The translations under genes were made by a program, and so were the position numbers. A stretch of DNA of 53,787 bases from a virus, in the IMG/VR virus record IMGVR_UViG_3300008267_000208, positions 1 to 53,787 of that record. The stretch is one strand, 5' to 3'. The first letter of the stretch is position 1. The number at the start of each line of letters is the position of its first letter. Shown in pieces: positions 6,239-14,681 of the stretch. The notes under the pieces are model-generated. The model was given only the letters and a program-made list of their open reading frames with translations, was not told the origin of the DNA and ran no database searches.

Positions 6239-7114
6239 TTAATTGTGGTTTGTTAAAATTTGTTCAACATGGGATACTGCTGTTTCCCAACTAACAGGAC
6301 CTGTTTCGTCTGCATAAGGTACAGGATCAGGACGACCTAATTTCATAAATGCTTCAATACGTTCTACTGAACTAGCTGATTTGTAATCTGAATACCATTG
6401 ACCTGACATCCCACTTAGTTTTTGTACTGGAATGAAAATTGGCTTATAACTTGTATTAGTACGATAATATACTTCATTAAAGTCTAAATTAAGTTTTCCT
6501 AAACAATCCATTCCATCTTTTAAGATACCAAACTTATCAGTATCGATATATGGAGTATAAATGTTTACATTTTCTGCTCCCCAATTTCCAATAATGAACG
6601 CATCAAAATCTGCATCTCTAAAATCTTGTCTACAATCAGGATAAATTTGATGATCTCCAGCATGGATTCCCATTGCAATAGAACATTCAGTACCTTTTTT
6701 ATCTGCAATTGATAAAGCAACTGCTTGAATAATTGAACTGAATATTTTGTTACGATTAGGTACTACTGTATCTTTCATGTTTTCAGCAGCATAGTGTCCT
6801 TCAGGTACTTCATCTCCACCTTCTACCAATGATGAATTTAACAATTGCGCTAAACCATCTAATTTAATGATTTGGTGTTTAACTTTAGGATATGGATTTT
6901 CTTTACTATTCCAATTATCCAAATTTTGATTAATATATTGTACTAAATCAGTAGCACGCTCTAATTCAACTTTATGTTTTTGACCATAGTCAAATGAAAG
7001 TGCTGTTACCTCATAATCGTTTGCTAATAAATGGATTAGTAATGTGCTGCTATCCATTCCTCCTGAAAGAGATAGCACTGCTTGTTTTTTAGAATGGGAA
7101 GCCAATTGATTCAT
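6239..7114 (-). CDS. queC: 7-cyano-7-deazaguanine synthase-like protein lacking the zinc cysteines
   Basis: A 291-aa N-type ATP pyrophosphatase that in QueC converts 7-carboxy-7-deazaguanine, through an amide, to preQ0. The PP-loop SGGMDS (residues 17-22) is intact, followed by ALSFDYGQKH, VVPNRNKIF and MGIHAGDH. At the C-terminus the usual zinc site (a TCY...CGKCDSC arrangement) is replaced by TNTSYKP and SDYKSASSVERIEAF, where serine or other residues occupy the cysteine positions, while the neighbouring VERIEAFMKLGRPDPVPY is conserved. The protein may therefore be structurally or functionally altered. It overlaps the small ORF upstream by 26 nt and leads into trx, queD and queE. Confidence 0.9.
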   Translation of the reverse strand: MNQLASHSKKQAVLSLSGGMDSSTLLIHLLANDYEVTALSFDYGQKHKVELERATDLVQYINQNLDNWNSKENPYPKVKHQIIKLDGLAQLLNSSLVEGGDEVPEGHYAAENMKDTVVPNRNKIFSSIIQAVALSIADKKGTECSIAMGIHAGDHQIYPDCRQDFRDADFDAFIIGNWGAENVNIYTPYIDTDKFGILKDGMDCLGKLNLDFNEVYYRTNTSYKPIFIPVQKLSGMSGQWYSDYKSASSVERIEAFMKLGRPDPVPYADETGPVSWETAVSHVEQILTNHN

Positions 7115-7349
7115 CAGTGGTAGTAGTTTTAGTTGGTTCAGTAATAGTAGTAGTTAGGCCATTAAAATATTTTCTTAAAAATTCTGGATTGTACATTACA
7201 ATTTTACCAGTATATTTTGGATTACTAACTTGTTTAATTATAGTTGATTGTGAGGATAATTGAGCAGCACGATATACTTCTTTGCCTAATTGTTGTCCTG
7301 CTGCTCTTCCTAGAAAATCATACAGCGATACGAATTCTTCTTGTTTCAT
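7089..7349 (-). CDS. Small conserved-looking phage protein next to dpdA (86 aa)
   Basis: The product begins MKQEEFVSLYDFLGRAAGQQ and continues with LGKEVYRAA, then VSNPKYTGKIVMYNPEFLRKYF and a threonine-rich tail. It looks like a small helix-plus-strand protein of a kind often seen in T4-like phages without assigned function. It overlaps the start of queC by 26 nt and the end of dpdA by 4 nt, so it is translated between them. Whether it takes part in DNA modification is unknown; only the location suggests it. Confidence 0.65.
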   Translation of the reverse strand: MKQEEFVSLYDFLGRAAGQQLGKEVYRAAQLSSQSTIIKQVSNPKYTGKIVMYNPEFLRKYFNGLTTTITEPTKTTTTDESIGFPF

Positions 7350-8134
7350 AAATTATTTATTTGTTTAAATTGTTTAACATTGTAATTGAGCAATTCAATA
7401 TCAATTTCACTTAATGACATTTCAAAACATTCATTCATATTTGCTGTTGGTTTTACTTCTAAACCAAGAGTGTCATATTTTAATCCTTGAATAGTAGCCA
7501 TTACTGGATTTGAAGTATCAATTGATTCAATATATGAACTATCTTTATGATATCCAAATTCTTGAGGTACTGAACATCCAAGAAGGTGAATTCTATCATT
7601 GTCATGAATTACTTCTATGTTGTGCATTTTATTGATAGTATCAATTCTACCTAATGCTTTACCTATTGCTTTATTTTCATGTGGGTGTACTTCATTGTAG
7701 TATGAAGCACCATAACTAAATGCTATCTTTTTATATCCTAAATCTTTGTAGATTTGGTAGCAAATAACTGCTTCATATAATGCTTTTGCTTGTACAACAG
7801 CAATAAATGTTGTGTCAGGGTATTTCTCTTGATATTGAATCCATCTTTTAGCAGATACAACTGATTGTGTTTGGTCTTCCCAATAATCAGGTACAAAAAA
7901 TTCATTAGGTTGCAATGTATCTAACCAATAAAATAGTCTATCTTCACTATATGGAACACCCAATTCATGAAGTGAATTATCCATCATAATGTGTCGTCCA
8001 TTTGCTTTAGATCTCATGAAGAAGTCCTTATATTCTTCATATTGATCCATTAAATGGGGCAAGCAGTAATCATAATCATTGAATTGTAAACTTTGTTCCA
8101 ATAAACATAATGGAACTTCATGTGAAATTTTCAT
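7346..8134 (-). CDS. dpdA: DpdA-like DNA 7-deazaguanine transglycosylase (TGT fold)
   Basis: A 262-aa protein with the order of motifs of tRNA-guanine transglycosylase and its DNA-acting relatives. HIMMDNSLHELG (about 48-59) fits the substrate-binding aspartate region, then come FVPDYWED, the barrel strand FIAVVQAK (TGT GVVQG), IAFSYGA, and HLLGCSVP (TGT LMGVGxP). SIDTSNPV at 204-211 carries the likely nucleophile Asp206. It is shorter than bacterial TGT and lacks the C-terminal zinc site, as in phage DpdA proteins. With FolE, QueD, QueE and QueC encoded nearby, the likely role is replacing guanine in phage DNA with preQ0 or a relative. The transglycosylase call is from motifs, not from an alignment. 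Confidence 0.82.
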   Translation of the reverse strand: MKISHEVPLCLLEQSLQFNDYDYCLPHLMDQYEEYKDFFMRSKANGRHIMMDNSLHELGVPYSEDRLFYWLDTLQPNEFFVPDYWEDQTQSVVSAKRWIQYQEKYPDTTFIAVVQAKALYEAVICYQIYKDLGYKKIAFSYGASYYNEVHPHENKAIGKALGRIDTINKMHNIEVIHDNDRIHLLGCSVPQEFGYHKDSSYIESIDTSNPVMATIQGLKYDTLGLEVKPTANMNECFEMSLSEIDIELLNYNVKQFKQINNL

Positions 8135-8139
8135 AAATT

Positions 8140-8643
8140 TTATTTTTTATTAATTAACCATTTTGGATATTCACTGAATGCTTCATCTAGTGTACCTTCA
8201 AATGTACTAATAAAATCATCAGCATCATATTTGCTACCTCTAAAATTACGTATTAATTCTTTCTTCAAGTACTCAATACGATTTGCTTCATCAACATCAG
8301 CATCTTCAAATAATTTCTTTAATCTTCGATTATACGAAGTAATAATATCTCTCTCAAGTTGAAACAGAGAATCTCTACCGCCTTTGTGATTATCACGAAG
8401 GTGTAAAACATCCTCAGCCATCCAGTAGTATTCGTATTGAATTTGGGTCCAGTATGGAGAATAGTCAAAATCTTTGTTTTTGATCTTGTCCTTATAGTAA
8501 GCCATGTTGGAGAGCGTTTTGTGAATAGGGAATCGCCTCCACCAATAGTACATGTTTTTGATTCTCTTTTTCTCTCTAACCGGGACTTTAATAGTTACTG
8601 TTCTATTAAATTCTTTTTTTAAAAACTCATTTATCCTATCCAT
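8140..8643 (-). CDS. Hypothetical protein heading the modification operon (167 aa)
   Basis: A highly charged, aromatic, helical protein: MDRINEFLKKEFNRTVTIKV, then MYYWWRRFPIHKTLSN, WTQIQYEYYWMAEDVLHLRD and a C-terminal acidic stretch FISTFEGTLDEAFSEYPKW. No recognised domain. It is the first gene after bipartite promoter copy 3 (8661-8692) and lies 5 nt upstream of dpdA, so it is co-transcribed with the modification genes. It could be an accessory factor for them, but nothing in the sequence shows that. Confidence 0.65.
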   Translation of the reverse strand: MDRINEFLKKEFNRTVTIKVPVREKKRIKNMYYWWRRFPIHKTLSNMAYYKDKIKNKDFDYSPYWTQIQYEYYWMAEDVLHLRDNHKGGRDSLFQLERDIITSYNRRLKKLFEDADVDEANRIEYLKKELIRNFRGSKYDADDFISTFEGTLDEAFSEYPKWLINKK

Positions 8644-8660
8644 AACTTCTTTGTGTACTA

Positions 8661-8692
8661 TAAATATATAAAGGAGGATTTTGTAATCCTAG
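8661..8692 (-). promoter_or_regulatory. Bipartite promoter-like element, copy 3 (modification operon)
   Basis: On the coding strand: CTAGGATTACA (8692-8682), 13 nt, then TATATTTA (8668-8661), 17 nt before the ATG at 8643. The downstream box runs into TATAG, so it also approximates the late motif. Confidence 0.72.
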
Positions 8693-8696
8693 TCCT

Positions 8697-9641
8697 TTAG
8701 TAGGTCTTTATTTCATCTTCATCAGATTTCTTTCGTTTAAAGATGGGTTGAATATAGTTGTACCATGATTTAGTTGGTTCAGAAGGTTCCACTACTGGTG
8801 GTTTCTCGTCGTATATTGCTAGTGGTTGTGGATTTTTTACTTGATTAAAAGCAAAATTAGCCGCTATAACTAAACTAATTGCTAGTGGATCAAACACCAA
8901 TATAATTAGTAAAATAAACCAGTTAATGATTTTATCCATTGGGTATCCCGTTAGCTTAGCTATATACTTGAGTGGACCTAGTTCGCCTGCTAATTCAGTT
9001 TTAGATTCGATTTCCAATATTTTCATATCTAAAGCAGTTATGCTGTCAGTTGAAGCTATTATTTTATCGTCAATTGCGTCTTTATTTTTGATAGCTGTAT
9101 TGAGTTGGGATTCAAATGCTTTTCGATTGCCTGAATTTGCTGTAGTAACAATCTGTCCTGTTTTTCTGTCTACTGATTGAGTAGTACTTCCTGTTGCTAG
9201 AGCATTTCTTAACTCACTTATATCTTTAGATAGTCCATTTTTTTCAAGTTTTCTATCTGTAAGCTGCTGTTCGAATCGTTCCTTTTTAACTTTATATACT
9301 TGAGTTTCTTTATCTACAACACCTACTTTATTGGCTGTTTCCTGATATGCATTACTTAGAAAGCCATAAATGCCAGCCGAAGTAATCAATATTAGTACTC
9401 CTAAAGCAATTGATAAATATGTTCTTAATATTTTATTTACTGTAGACCAGTATTGGTATAAGAATGAAGCGATAACTAATTTAGAAACTTCTAATGAAGC
9501 AGCCATTACCATAACCGCCATACTAGCTCCTACAAATAATTTAGATAACCCAGTAATTGAATACAGACCCGCCGAGGCACTCACGGACAAAGCCGAGAGT
9601 GCTATTAGGGTGGGTAGTATTAATTGTTTTATATTTTTCAT
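8697..9641 (-). CDS. Multi-pass membrane protein with central coiled coil
   Basis: A 314-aa protein. Hydrophobic segments lie at about residues 6-27, 35-60 and 74-97 near the N-terminus and at about 238-262 (IINWFILLIILVFDPLAISL). Between them is a ~130-residue charged, helical region (KKERFEQQLTDRKLEKNGLS and onwards) likely to form a coiled coil. A proline-rich, basic cytoplasmic tail follows. Similar proteins occur in many marine T4-like phages without known function. It follows nrdA by 3 nt, at the end of the replication transcript. Roles in lysis timing or superinfection exclusion are possible but unsupported. Confidence 0.7.
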   Translation of the reverse strand: MKNIKQLILPTLIALSALSVSASAGLYSITGLSKLFVGASMAVMVMAASLEVSKLVIASFLYQYWSTVNKILRTYLSIALGVLILITSAGIYGFLSNAYQETANKVGVVDKETQVYKVKKERFEQQLTDRKLEKNGLSKDISELRNALATGSTTQSVDRKTGQIVTTANSGNRKAFESQLNTAIKNKDAIDDKIIASTDSITALDMKILEIESKTELAGELGPLKYIAKLTGYPMDKIINWFILLIILVFDPLAISLVIAANFAFNQVKNPQPLAIYDEKPPVVEPSEPTKSWYNYIQPIFKRKKSDEDEIKTY

Positions 9642-9644
9642 AAC

Positions 9645-11369
9645 TTATCCTTCGCAACTTACGCAGTCACTTAAACGCTGTAAGTTGTCTCCTCTTAAAA
9701 CTGATTCTGTTCTTAAATAATATAGTGTTTTAATTCCTGATGTATGTGCTTCTTTGTGTACTTGTGAAATCCATTTTGGAGTATCATTTGGATCAAAACA
9801 TAGATTCAATGAAATTGCTTGATCAATATATTTTTGACGAATAGCATTTTGACGAACAATTTCTAATTGATTGATTTCTTTGAATGTTAAAAATACTTCT
9901 TTTTCTTCAGGAGTTAGAATATAGTCTGGCAAACCAATTACTGAACCTTGATCTTTTAGAATTTGTTCCCAAACACTATCAATGTTGTATCCTTTTTTCT
10001 TAAGTAGTTCCTCTAGAATTTTATTACGTTTAATAAATACTCCTTTTGCTGTTTTTAAATTATAAACATTTGCAGGAATAGGTTCAATTGAAGGTGAAAC
10101 CCCACCTGAAATGTGAGCATTAGAAACAGTTGGTGCAATTGCTAAGTGATGGGTATGTCTTAAACCTGTACCTTTACACCATTCTGGTTCACCATATAGT
10201 TCTGCTTGTTCACGAGATGCTTTTAATGCTTCTTGTTGAATAAATTCAGATATAACTCTTGTTTGAGCACTTGCTTGAATACCTACAAATGGTAGACCTT
10301 TTGATTGTAAATAAGTATGCCATCCTAAAACACCAATTCCAATTGCTCTACCTTTAGTAGCAGAACGAACTGTGTTTTCCATGAACTTAATGTTTTTAGC
10401 TCTATCAATAAATTCTTGTAATGCACCTTCTAGAAACCAACATGTTAGTTCAGGCAATGTCATTCCATTTTCAAATTTATAATCTTTCCATTCGTCCCAA
10501 CGTGCTAAATTCAATGAAGATAAACAACAAATAAATGAATGTAATTCATCTGTGTAAAGTGAAATTTCACTACAAATATTAGTCATTGAAACATGTAAGT
10601 TGTTTTTCTTATATGCTTCTGGAGATGCATTATTAACATTATCTTCAAACATAATGTATGGTTCGCCTGTTTCCAAACGTGTTTTAAGTATTTCACCCCA
10701 TAATTTTAATGCTTTAGGATCTCTGTTGTCCAAATCCGCCATGAATTTATCATCAATTACTACACATTGGTGTAGATTTAAACATTGACGATTCACATCT
10801 CCTTTTGGTCTGCGAATACTCATGAACTCTTCAATATCAGGATGATGTATACTTAAATTAACAGAGGCTGCTCCTCTGCGAACTGAACCCTGATTAGTGG
10901 CTAAAATTGTTGAATCATATATTTTACACCAAGGCACTACTCCTTCACTTACACCATTGTCTTTAATTGATTTACCGCGTCCTCTAATACGTGATACACC
11001 AATACCAACACCTCCACCTTGAGATGATAAACGCATTAGTTCTGAATTAGCATCAGCAATGCCTTCAATGCTATCGCCTACATCAATTCCAAAACATGAA
11101 ATAGGCATTCCACGTTCTGTACCCATGTTTGATAGTACAGGTGATGCTAAACATAGCCAATTTTTAACAATTGCTTCATAGAATAGCGGTTGTAAATCTT
11201 TACGTTTTAGACGGCGAGCAGCAAATTTACTTACTCGCTTATATGCATCAAATACATTTTCATCAGGTAATAAATATCCTTTTGAAATCATACTTACTGC
11301 AATATCATCCATCCAATTTGGGTAATCTTTACCCTTAATCCAATTTGTTGTGTCTACTTGTATGCTCAT
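9645..11369 (-). CDS. nrdA: Ribonucleoside-diphosphate reductase, large (alpha) subunit
   Basis: A 574-aa class I catalytic subunit reducing ribonucleotides for phage DNA synthesis. Visible motifs: ASPVLSNMGTERGMPISCFG with the first redox cysteine (about 92), SQGGGVGIGVSRIRGRG, the catalytic NICSE (N-x-C-x-E) segment, a downstream cysteine in FICCLSSLNL, PTVSNAHISGGVSPSIEP, and a C-terminal redox pair CVSCEG. It is shorter than the E. coli enzyme and starts directly at the NWIKGKDYPNW region, so the N-terminal ATP-cone allosteric domain is absent. The partner nrdB lies about 970 nt upstream, separated by three small ORFs including an HNH endonuclease. Confidence 0.96.
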   Translation of the reverse strand: MSIQVDTTNWIKGKDYPNWMDDIAVSMISKGYLLPDENVFDAYKRVSKFAARRLKRKDLQPLFYEAIVKNWLCLASPVLSNMGTERGMPISCFGIDVGDSIEGIADANSELMRLSSQGGGVGIGVSRIRGRGKSIKDNGVSEGVVPWCKIYDSTILATNQGSVRRGAASVNLSIHHPDIEEFMSIRRPKGDVNRQCLNLHQCVVIDDKFMADLDNRDPKALKLWGEILKTRLETGEPYIMFEDNVNNASPEAYKKNNLHVSMTNICSEISLYTDELHSFICCLSSLNLARWDEWKDYKFENGMTLPELTCWFLEGALQEFIDRAKNIKFMENTVRSATKGRAIGIGVLGWHTYLQSKGLPFVGIQASAQTRVISEFIQQEALKASREQAELYGEPEWCKGTGLRHTHHLAIAPTVSNAHISGGVSPSIEPIPANVYNLKTAKGVFIKRNKILEELLKKKGYNIDSVWEQILKDQGSVIGLPDYILTPEEKEVFLTFKEINQLEIVRQNAIRQKYIDQAISLNLCFDPNDTPKWISQVHKEAHTSGIKTLYYLRTESVLRGDNLQRLSDCVSCEG

Positions 11370-11378
11370 AATTTAATT

Positions 11379-11642
11379 TTAAAATCTGTCGTCTGCTCCA
11401 GGAGCAATAATATGTTTTGGATCTTTTTCTCCAAATGAATTTAATATTTTTTCTTGTGGGGTAATTTTAAAATGTACACCTTTAATGGTTATTTCACCTC
11501 CATCTTTAAGAGTTTTCTTAAACAATGTATCTTGTTTTTCACTCCATTCACTGCTTAATGCAATTATTTCTGGTTTTTCAGCTCGAATTCCATTGACATA
11601 AATAGTAACTCCTGATCTAATAGATTGTGGTTTAATTGACAT
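11379..11642 (-). CDS. Hypothetical protein (87 aa) upstream of nrdA
   Basis: The predicted fold is beta-rich: SGVTIYVNGIRAEKPEIIAL and GGEITIKGVHFKITPQEKIL. The tail HIIAPGADDRF is polar. No cysteines or membrane segment, and no family recognised. It lies 9 nt before nrdA and 1 nt after a 40-aa membrane ORF. Its position among nucleotide-metabolism genes is the only clue to role. Confidence 0.65.
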   Translation of the reverse strand: MSIKPQSIRSGVTIYVNGIRAEKPEIIALSSEWSEKQDTLFKKTLKDGGEITIKGVHFKITPQEKILNSFGEKDPKHIIAPGADDRF

Positions 11643-11643
11643 T

Positions 11644-11766
11644 TTATTTACTTAATAAATTAATTAATATGACTATTTGGATACCTAAAACTATAACGCC
11701 AATCATAGTTCTTATAAGTTCCATTCTGCTTTTATATTTTGCTAATTTTTGTTCTAAATTTCTCAT
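11644..11766 (-). CDS. Tiny membrane protein (40 aa)
   Basis: The ORF begins MRNLEQKLAKYKSRMELIR and ends in a hydrophobic helix (IGVIVLGIQIVILINLLSK), so it would be a single-pass membrane protein with a charged N-terminal helix inside. It fills the gap between the HNH endonuclease and the 87-aa ORF, ending 1 nt before the next ATG. Small size and lack of homology limit confidence. A plus-strand ORF over the same DNA is hydrophobic too but isolated and against the direction of all genes here. Confidence 0.5.
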   Translation of the reverse strand: MRNLEQKLAKYKSRMELIRTMIGVIVLGIQIVILINLLSK

Positions 11767-11789
11767 AAGTCATTTCCATATTCTCACAT

Positions 11790-12293
11790 TTATATTTTAT
11801 TGTATTTTTTTCTATTATCTGAGATCATATATGGTCTTGAATTATCCCATCGTATAGTTCCTCCTTTACTTAAAGGAATTATATGATCTACTTCCCAATA
11901 TGTCCCATAATTTCCCCAATTCATGTTTTCATCAAATTGTTTTTCTAAATGTAACATAAATTCTTCTCTACTACAACCTATAAGATCTAAAGTTTTTTGA
12001 CTTTTGTATTCTTTCAACATTAATTTGTAAACTCTATTTCTTAAATTAAATATTACTCGTTGTTGTGGAGTAGAATTTTTTTTATATTCTCGTTGGTATT
12101 TTTTCCAATCATCATTATTTTCTCTCCATTTATTATAATATTCTGTTCTAGCTTCTTTGTTTTGTTTGTTATATTTTTTACTTTCATTTCCCCAACATGG
12201 TTTACATTTTGGAGAATAGTTATTTCGAGTTTTTCTCCAATAAAAGTTTTCCACAGGTTGGATGATTTGACATTTTGTGCATTTTTTTTCCAT
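11790..12293 (-). CDS. HNH homing endonuclease
   Basis: A 167-aa protein. The N-terminus carries a zinc-ribbon of two CxxC pairs (KCTKCQ, then CKPCWG), a common DNA-binding part of phage HNH enzymes. A basic helical middle follows. The C-terminal HNH motif is YWEVDHIIPLSKGGTI, then WDNSRPYM and ISDNRKKY (D-H, N, and a final basic helix). It is free-standing and inserted between nrdB and the genes before nrdA, as endonucleases often are in T4-like nrd loci. The bases before its ATG (12306-12315) are a one-mismatch version of the late motif. Confidence 0.9.
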   Translation of the reverse strand: MEKKCTKCQIIQPVENFYWRKTRNNYSPKCKPCWGNESKKYNKQNKEARTEYYNKWRENNDDWKKYQREYKKNSTPQQRVIFNLRNRVYKLMLKEYKSQKTLDLIGCSREEFMLHLEKQFDENMNWGNYGTYWEVDHIIPLSKGGTIRWDNSRPYMISDNRKKYNKI

Positions 12294-12305
12294 GTATTGT
12301 TTTTA

Positions 12306-12315
12306 TTATACATAT
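12306..12315 (-). promoter_or_regulatory. Late-promoter-like motif (variant) upstream of the HNH gene
   Basis: The coding strand reads ATATGTATAA, one mismatch from the recurrent decamer, and the following AAAACAATA-like sequence resembles that before the GIY-YIG gene at 961. Confidence 0.35.
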
Positions 12316-12340
12316 TGTAAAAGGACAAATAGTTGACCCT

Positions 12341-13291
12341 TTATAAATCACTCCAGTCACCTGTGGATTTTGAGTAATTGGTTACCCGTCCTGCAAAGAA
12401 ATCTTGTTGGGTTTTTCCGCTTGTCAAGTGTCCAAACCATTCCATCTGTTTAAGCAAACTAGGCTCAATATCGTTATAGATAGCGTTATATCCTAATTCA
12501 GTTATTTTTTCATTTGCTCTTGACTTAATAAAATTCTTAAGTTGATCTACATTTAATCCTTCTACTTCTCCCATTTCGAATGCTTTGTCAATGAAATCAA
12601 ATTCTAATTGAACAGACAATTGACATGCTTCTATAATTTTATTTCTTAGTTCATCTGTATTTAATTCAGGCTGTTCTTGAAGTAATATCCTAAATAACCA
12701 GCATCCTGCTTTCGAATGTAATGATTCATCTCTAACACTCCACTCGACAATTTGAGAAGTTCCTTTCATTAAATTACGTAATTGAAAAGACATTAAAATT
12801 GCAAACGATGAAAATAAATTTACACCTTCAGTAAATGCTGAGAATATGGCTAATGAAATTGCTTTTTCCTCCATTGTATCACCTGGGACTTCAATTAAAC
12901 GTTCGATTTTGTTTTTGGAGGTTTCATCTTCCATGAACGCAGCAAAGTCATCTAATCCTAATTCCTCATTTAAACGAGCATATGCTTCAGCATGAATACT
13001 TTCAAAATCAGCAAACACACGAGCCATTGCTTGTATTTCTGGTTTAGGGAACCAAACAGATACTTTTGTTGACCAATAGTCATTTACATGCACCTCAGTT
13101 TGAGCAAACGATTTTAAAATATTTCCAATTAGATTCTTTTCAGACTCATTAAGTTTTAATTTCCAATCATTCAAATCAGAAGCTAATGGAACTTCATCTG
13201 CTAGCCAATGTGCTCTATGTTGATTCTTATAGAAATCAAATGCATCTTGGTATTCAAATGGCTTGTAAAATATACGTGGTTCAGTGATCAT
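12341..13291 (-). CDS. nrdB: Ribonucleoside-diphosphate reductase, small (beta) subunit
   Basis: A 316-aa di-iron/tyrosyl-radical subunit. Iron ligands can be placed at Glu66 (AQTEVHVND), Glu97 and His100 (FESIHAEAYARL), Glu155 (TEGVNLFSSFA), and Glu189 and His192 (VRDESLHSKAG). The radical tyrosine is Tyr104, four residues after His100. The C-terminal tail that docks into NrdA ends STGDWSDL. All expected residues are present, so the enzyme should be active. The gene starts 1 nt after the helicase gene stop and is followed by the HNH endonuclease that separates it from nrdA. Confidence 0.96.
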   Translation of the reverse strand: MITEPRIFYKPFEYQDAFDFYKNQHRAHWLADEVPLASDLNDWKLKLNESEKNLIGNILKSFAQTEVHVNDYWSTKVSVWFPKPEIQAMARVFADFESIHAEAYARLNEELGLDDFAAFMEDETSKNKIERLIEVPGDTMEEKAISLAIFSAFTEGVNLFSSFAILMSFQLRNLMKGTSQIVEWSVRDESLHSKAGCWLFRILLQEQPELNTDELRNKIIEACQLSVQLEFDFIDKAFEMGEVEGLNVDQLKNFIKSRANEKITELGYNAIYNDIEPSLLKQMEWFGHLTSGKTQQDFFAGRVTNYSKSTGDWSDL

Positions 13292-13292
13292 G

Positions 13293-14672
13293 TCAGTTAT
13301 TTAATTTAAAAAATTGTTGTGCTAAGTATTCTCTATCTAAGTCATCCACAACACTTCCGCTTGTTTTAGAATTTGATCTGTTACTTTTTACCATTTGTTC
13401 TTCTTCTTCTTCACTTATTTCATTTAGAATTTCAATGTGTCCTGTTGATGTATCTACATCAGCATTAAATGACATACCATCCATTCCATATCTATTTTTC
13501 ATAAAGTGAAAACGTCCTGTTCCATTTACTTTGTCTTTCTTTTGTCGCGAAAGTGATAGAGCTACATCTGCAATCATAATTTTATCATATGATCCAGCTG
13601 CCTTATCACCTTCAATGATGTTATCTTTTGCACCTGCTCGATTTACTTGAGATACACTCCAAATTGGTAATTTAAGTTCTCGTGCTAAACCTTTTGTGCT
13701 AGTATAAATATCATCAATTTCGTCTTTACGTTCACGATTCGTTCTTTTTGATGATAAAAGGTCAATATAGTCAATGATAATCAAATCTGGTTTGAAATCT
13801 AGGTCAATACATTTTTTAATATGTGATTCAATAGTTGAAATTGATGCTCTACCCATTGGATATTCACGTACAATTAAATTACCTGGTAGTTCATTTATTG
13901 CTTGTTCTACTTCGGGTCTGTGGTTTCGAATTTTATCAACAGGAATGTTTGTGAAGAAAGCATCGTATCGTCTTCCTACATAACTTTCACCTAACTCTAA
14001 TGTATAGTGAATAACATTGAAACCTAACTGTACAGCATACGCTCCCATAGCAATCAAACACCATGACTTACCACCACCTGGATTTCCGAATATTAAACCT
14101 AAATCGCCTTCACCTAATCCACCTTGAATCATTTCGTTAAATGTTTTCCAAGGAGTCGGAACAGGATTTCTATCATCTTCAGTGAATCGAGATTCGATAT
14201 CTTTGTTGTATTCATGGCCAATATTTTTGTCTTGACCTGAACGTAAAGCGCTATCAACTAATGTACGTATGGAGTCATAGTCGCCTGCTTTAAGTAAATC
14301 AACCGAATTTAAAAGCGCTCGTTTTAGTTGTTGATTTTTACAGAAGTTAGTAAATTCTTCTTTAACATAAGATAAATCGGATTCATCTGAAGAGCGATAT
14401 GCTTCTTTTAATTGTTCTTTAATGGACAGTTGTAGAACTTCATTATCTACTCGTTTCATTTCTACTTTTAAAACGTCCATTGTTGGGTTGGTGTGGTATT
14501 TTGTGTAATACCGAAGTACCTCATTTACAACCCATTTATGGGCTGTATTACTGAAATATTCATCCGTAATGATATCGCTAACATTTTGGAGGAATGGTTT
14601 ATCAGTTAGTAAGGCCGATATTACCTTAGTTTGGAACGAAATTCCATAACTTTCTAGACTTTGTAATGTCAT
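13293..14672 (-). CDS. gp41: Replicative DNA helicase, DnaB/T4 gp41 type
   Basis: A 459-aa hexameric 5'-3' helicase. The N-terminal ~140 residues are helical, as in the DnaB N-terminal domain. The RecA-like motor has Walker A GNPGGGKSW (about 196-204), the Walker B region DLIIIDYIDLLSSKR and the downstream WSVSQVNRAGAKD and MIADVALSLSRQ motifs. Length matches T4 gp41. It sits between the flap nuclease and nrdB genes in a single-direction replication run. No helicase-loader (gp59) or primase (gp61) gene is visible in this window. Confidence 0.95.
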   Translation of the reverse strand: MTLQSLESYGISFQTKVISALLTDKPFLQNVSDIITDEYFSNTAHKWVVNEVLRYYTKYHTNPTMDVLKVEMKRVDNEVLQLSIKEQLKEAYRSSDESDLSYVKEEFTNFCKNQQLKRALLNSVDLLKAGDYDSIRTLVDSALRSGQDKNIGHEYNKDIESRFTEDDRNPVPTPWKTFNEMIQGGLGEGDLGLIFGNPGGGKSWCLIAMGAYAVQLGFNVIHYTLELGESYVGRRYDAFFTNIPVDKIRNHRPEVEQAINELPGNLIVREYPMGRASISTIESHIKKCIDLDFKPDLIIIDYIDLLSSKRTNRERKDEIDDIYTSTKGLARELKLPIWSVSQVNRAGAKDNIIEGDKAAGSYDKIMIADVALSLSRQKKDKVNGTGRFHFMKNRYGMDGMSFNADVDTSTGHIEILNEISEEEEEQMVKSNRSNSKTSGSVVDDLDREYLAQQFFKLNN

Positions 14673-14681
14673 AACTTTTAT

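Noticed and set aside
11636-11857. Plus-strand ORF encoding a hydrophobic 73-aa peptide
   Set aside because: It overlaps minus-strand genes, is the only candidate against the universal gene direction, and is an AT-rich shadow; the minus strand of the same DNA has a well-packed 40-aa ORF.
12053-12328. Second minus-strand ORF (91 aa) over the HNH gene
   Set aside because: Asparagine/lysine-rich alternative frame overlapping the HNH motif gene; no features of its own.
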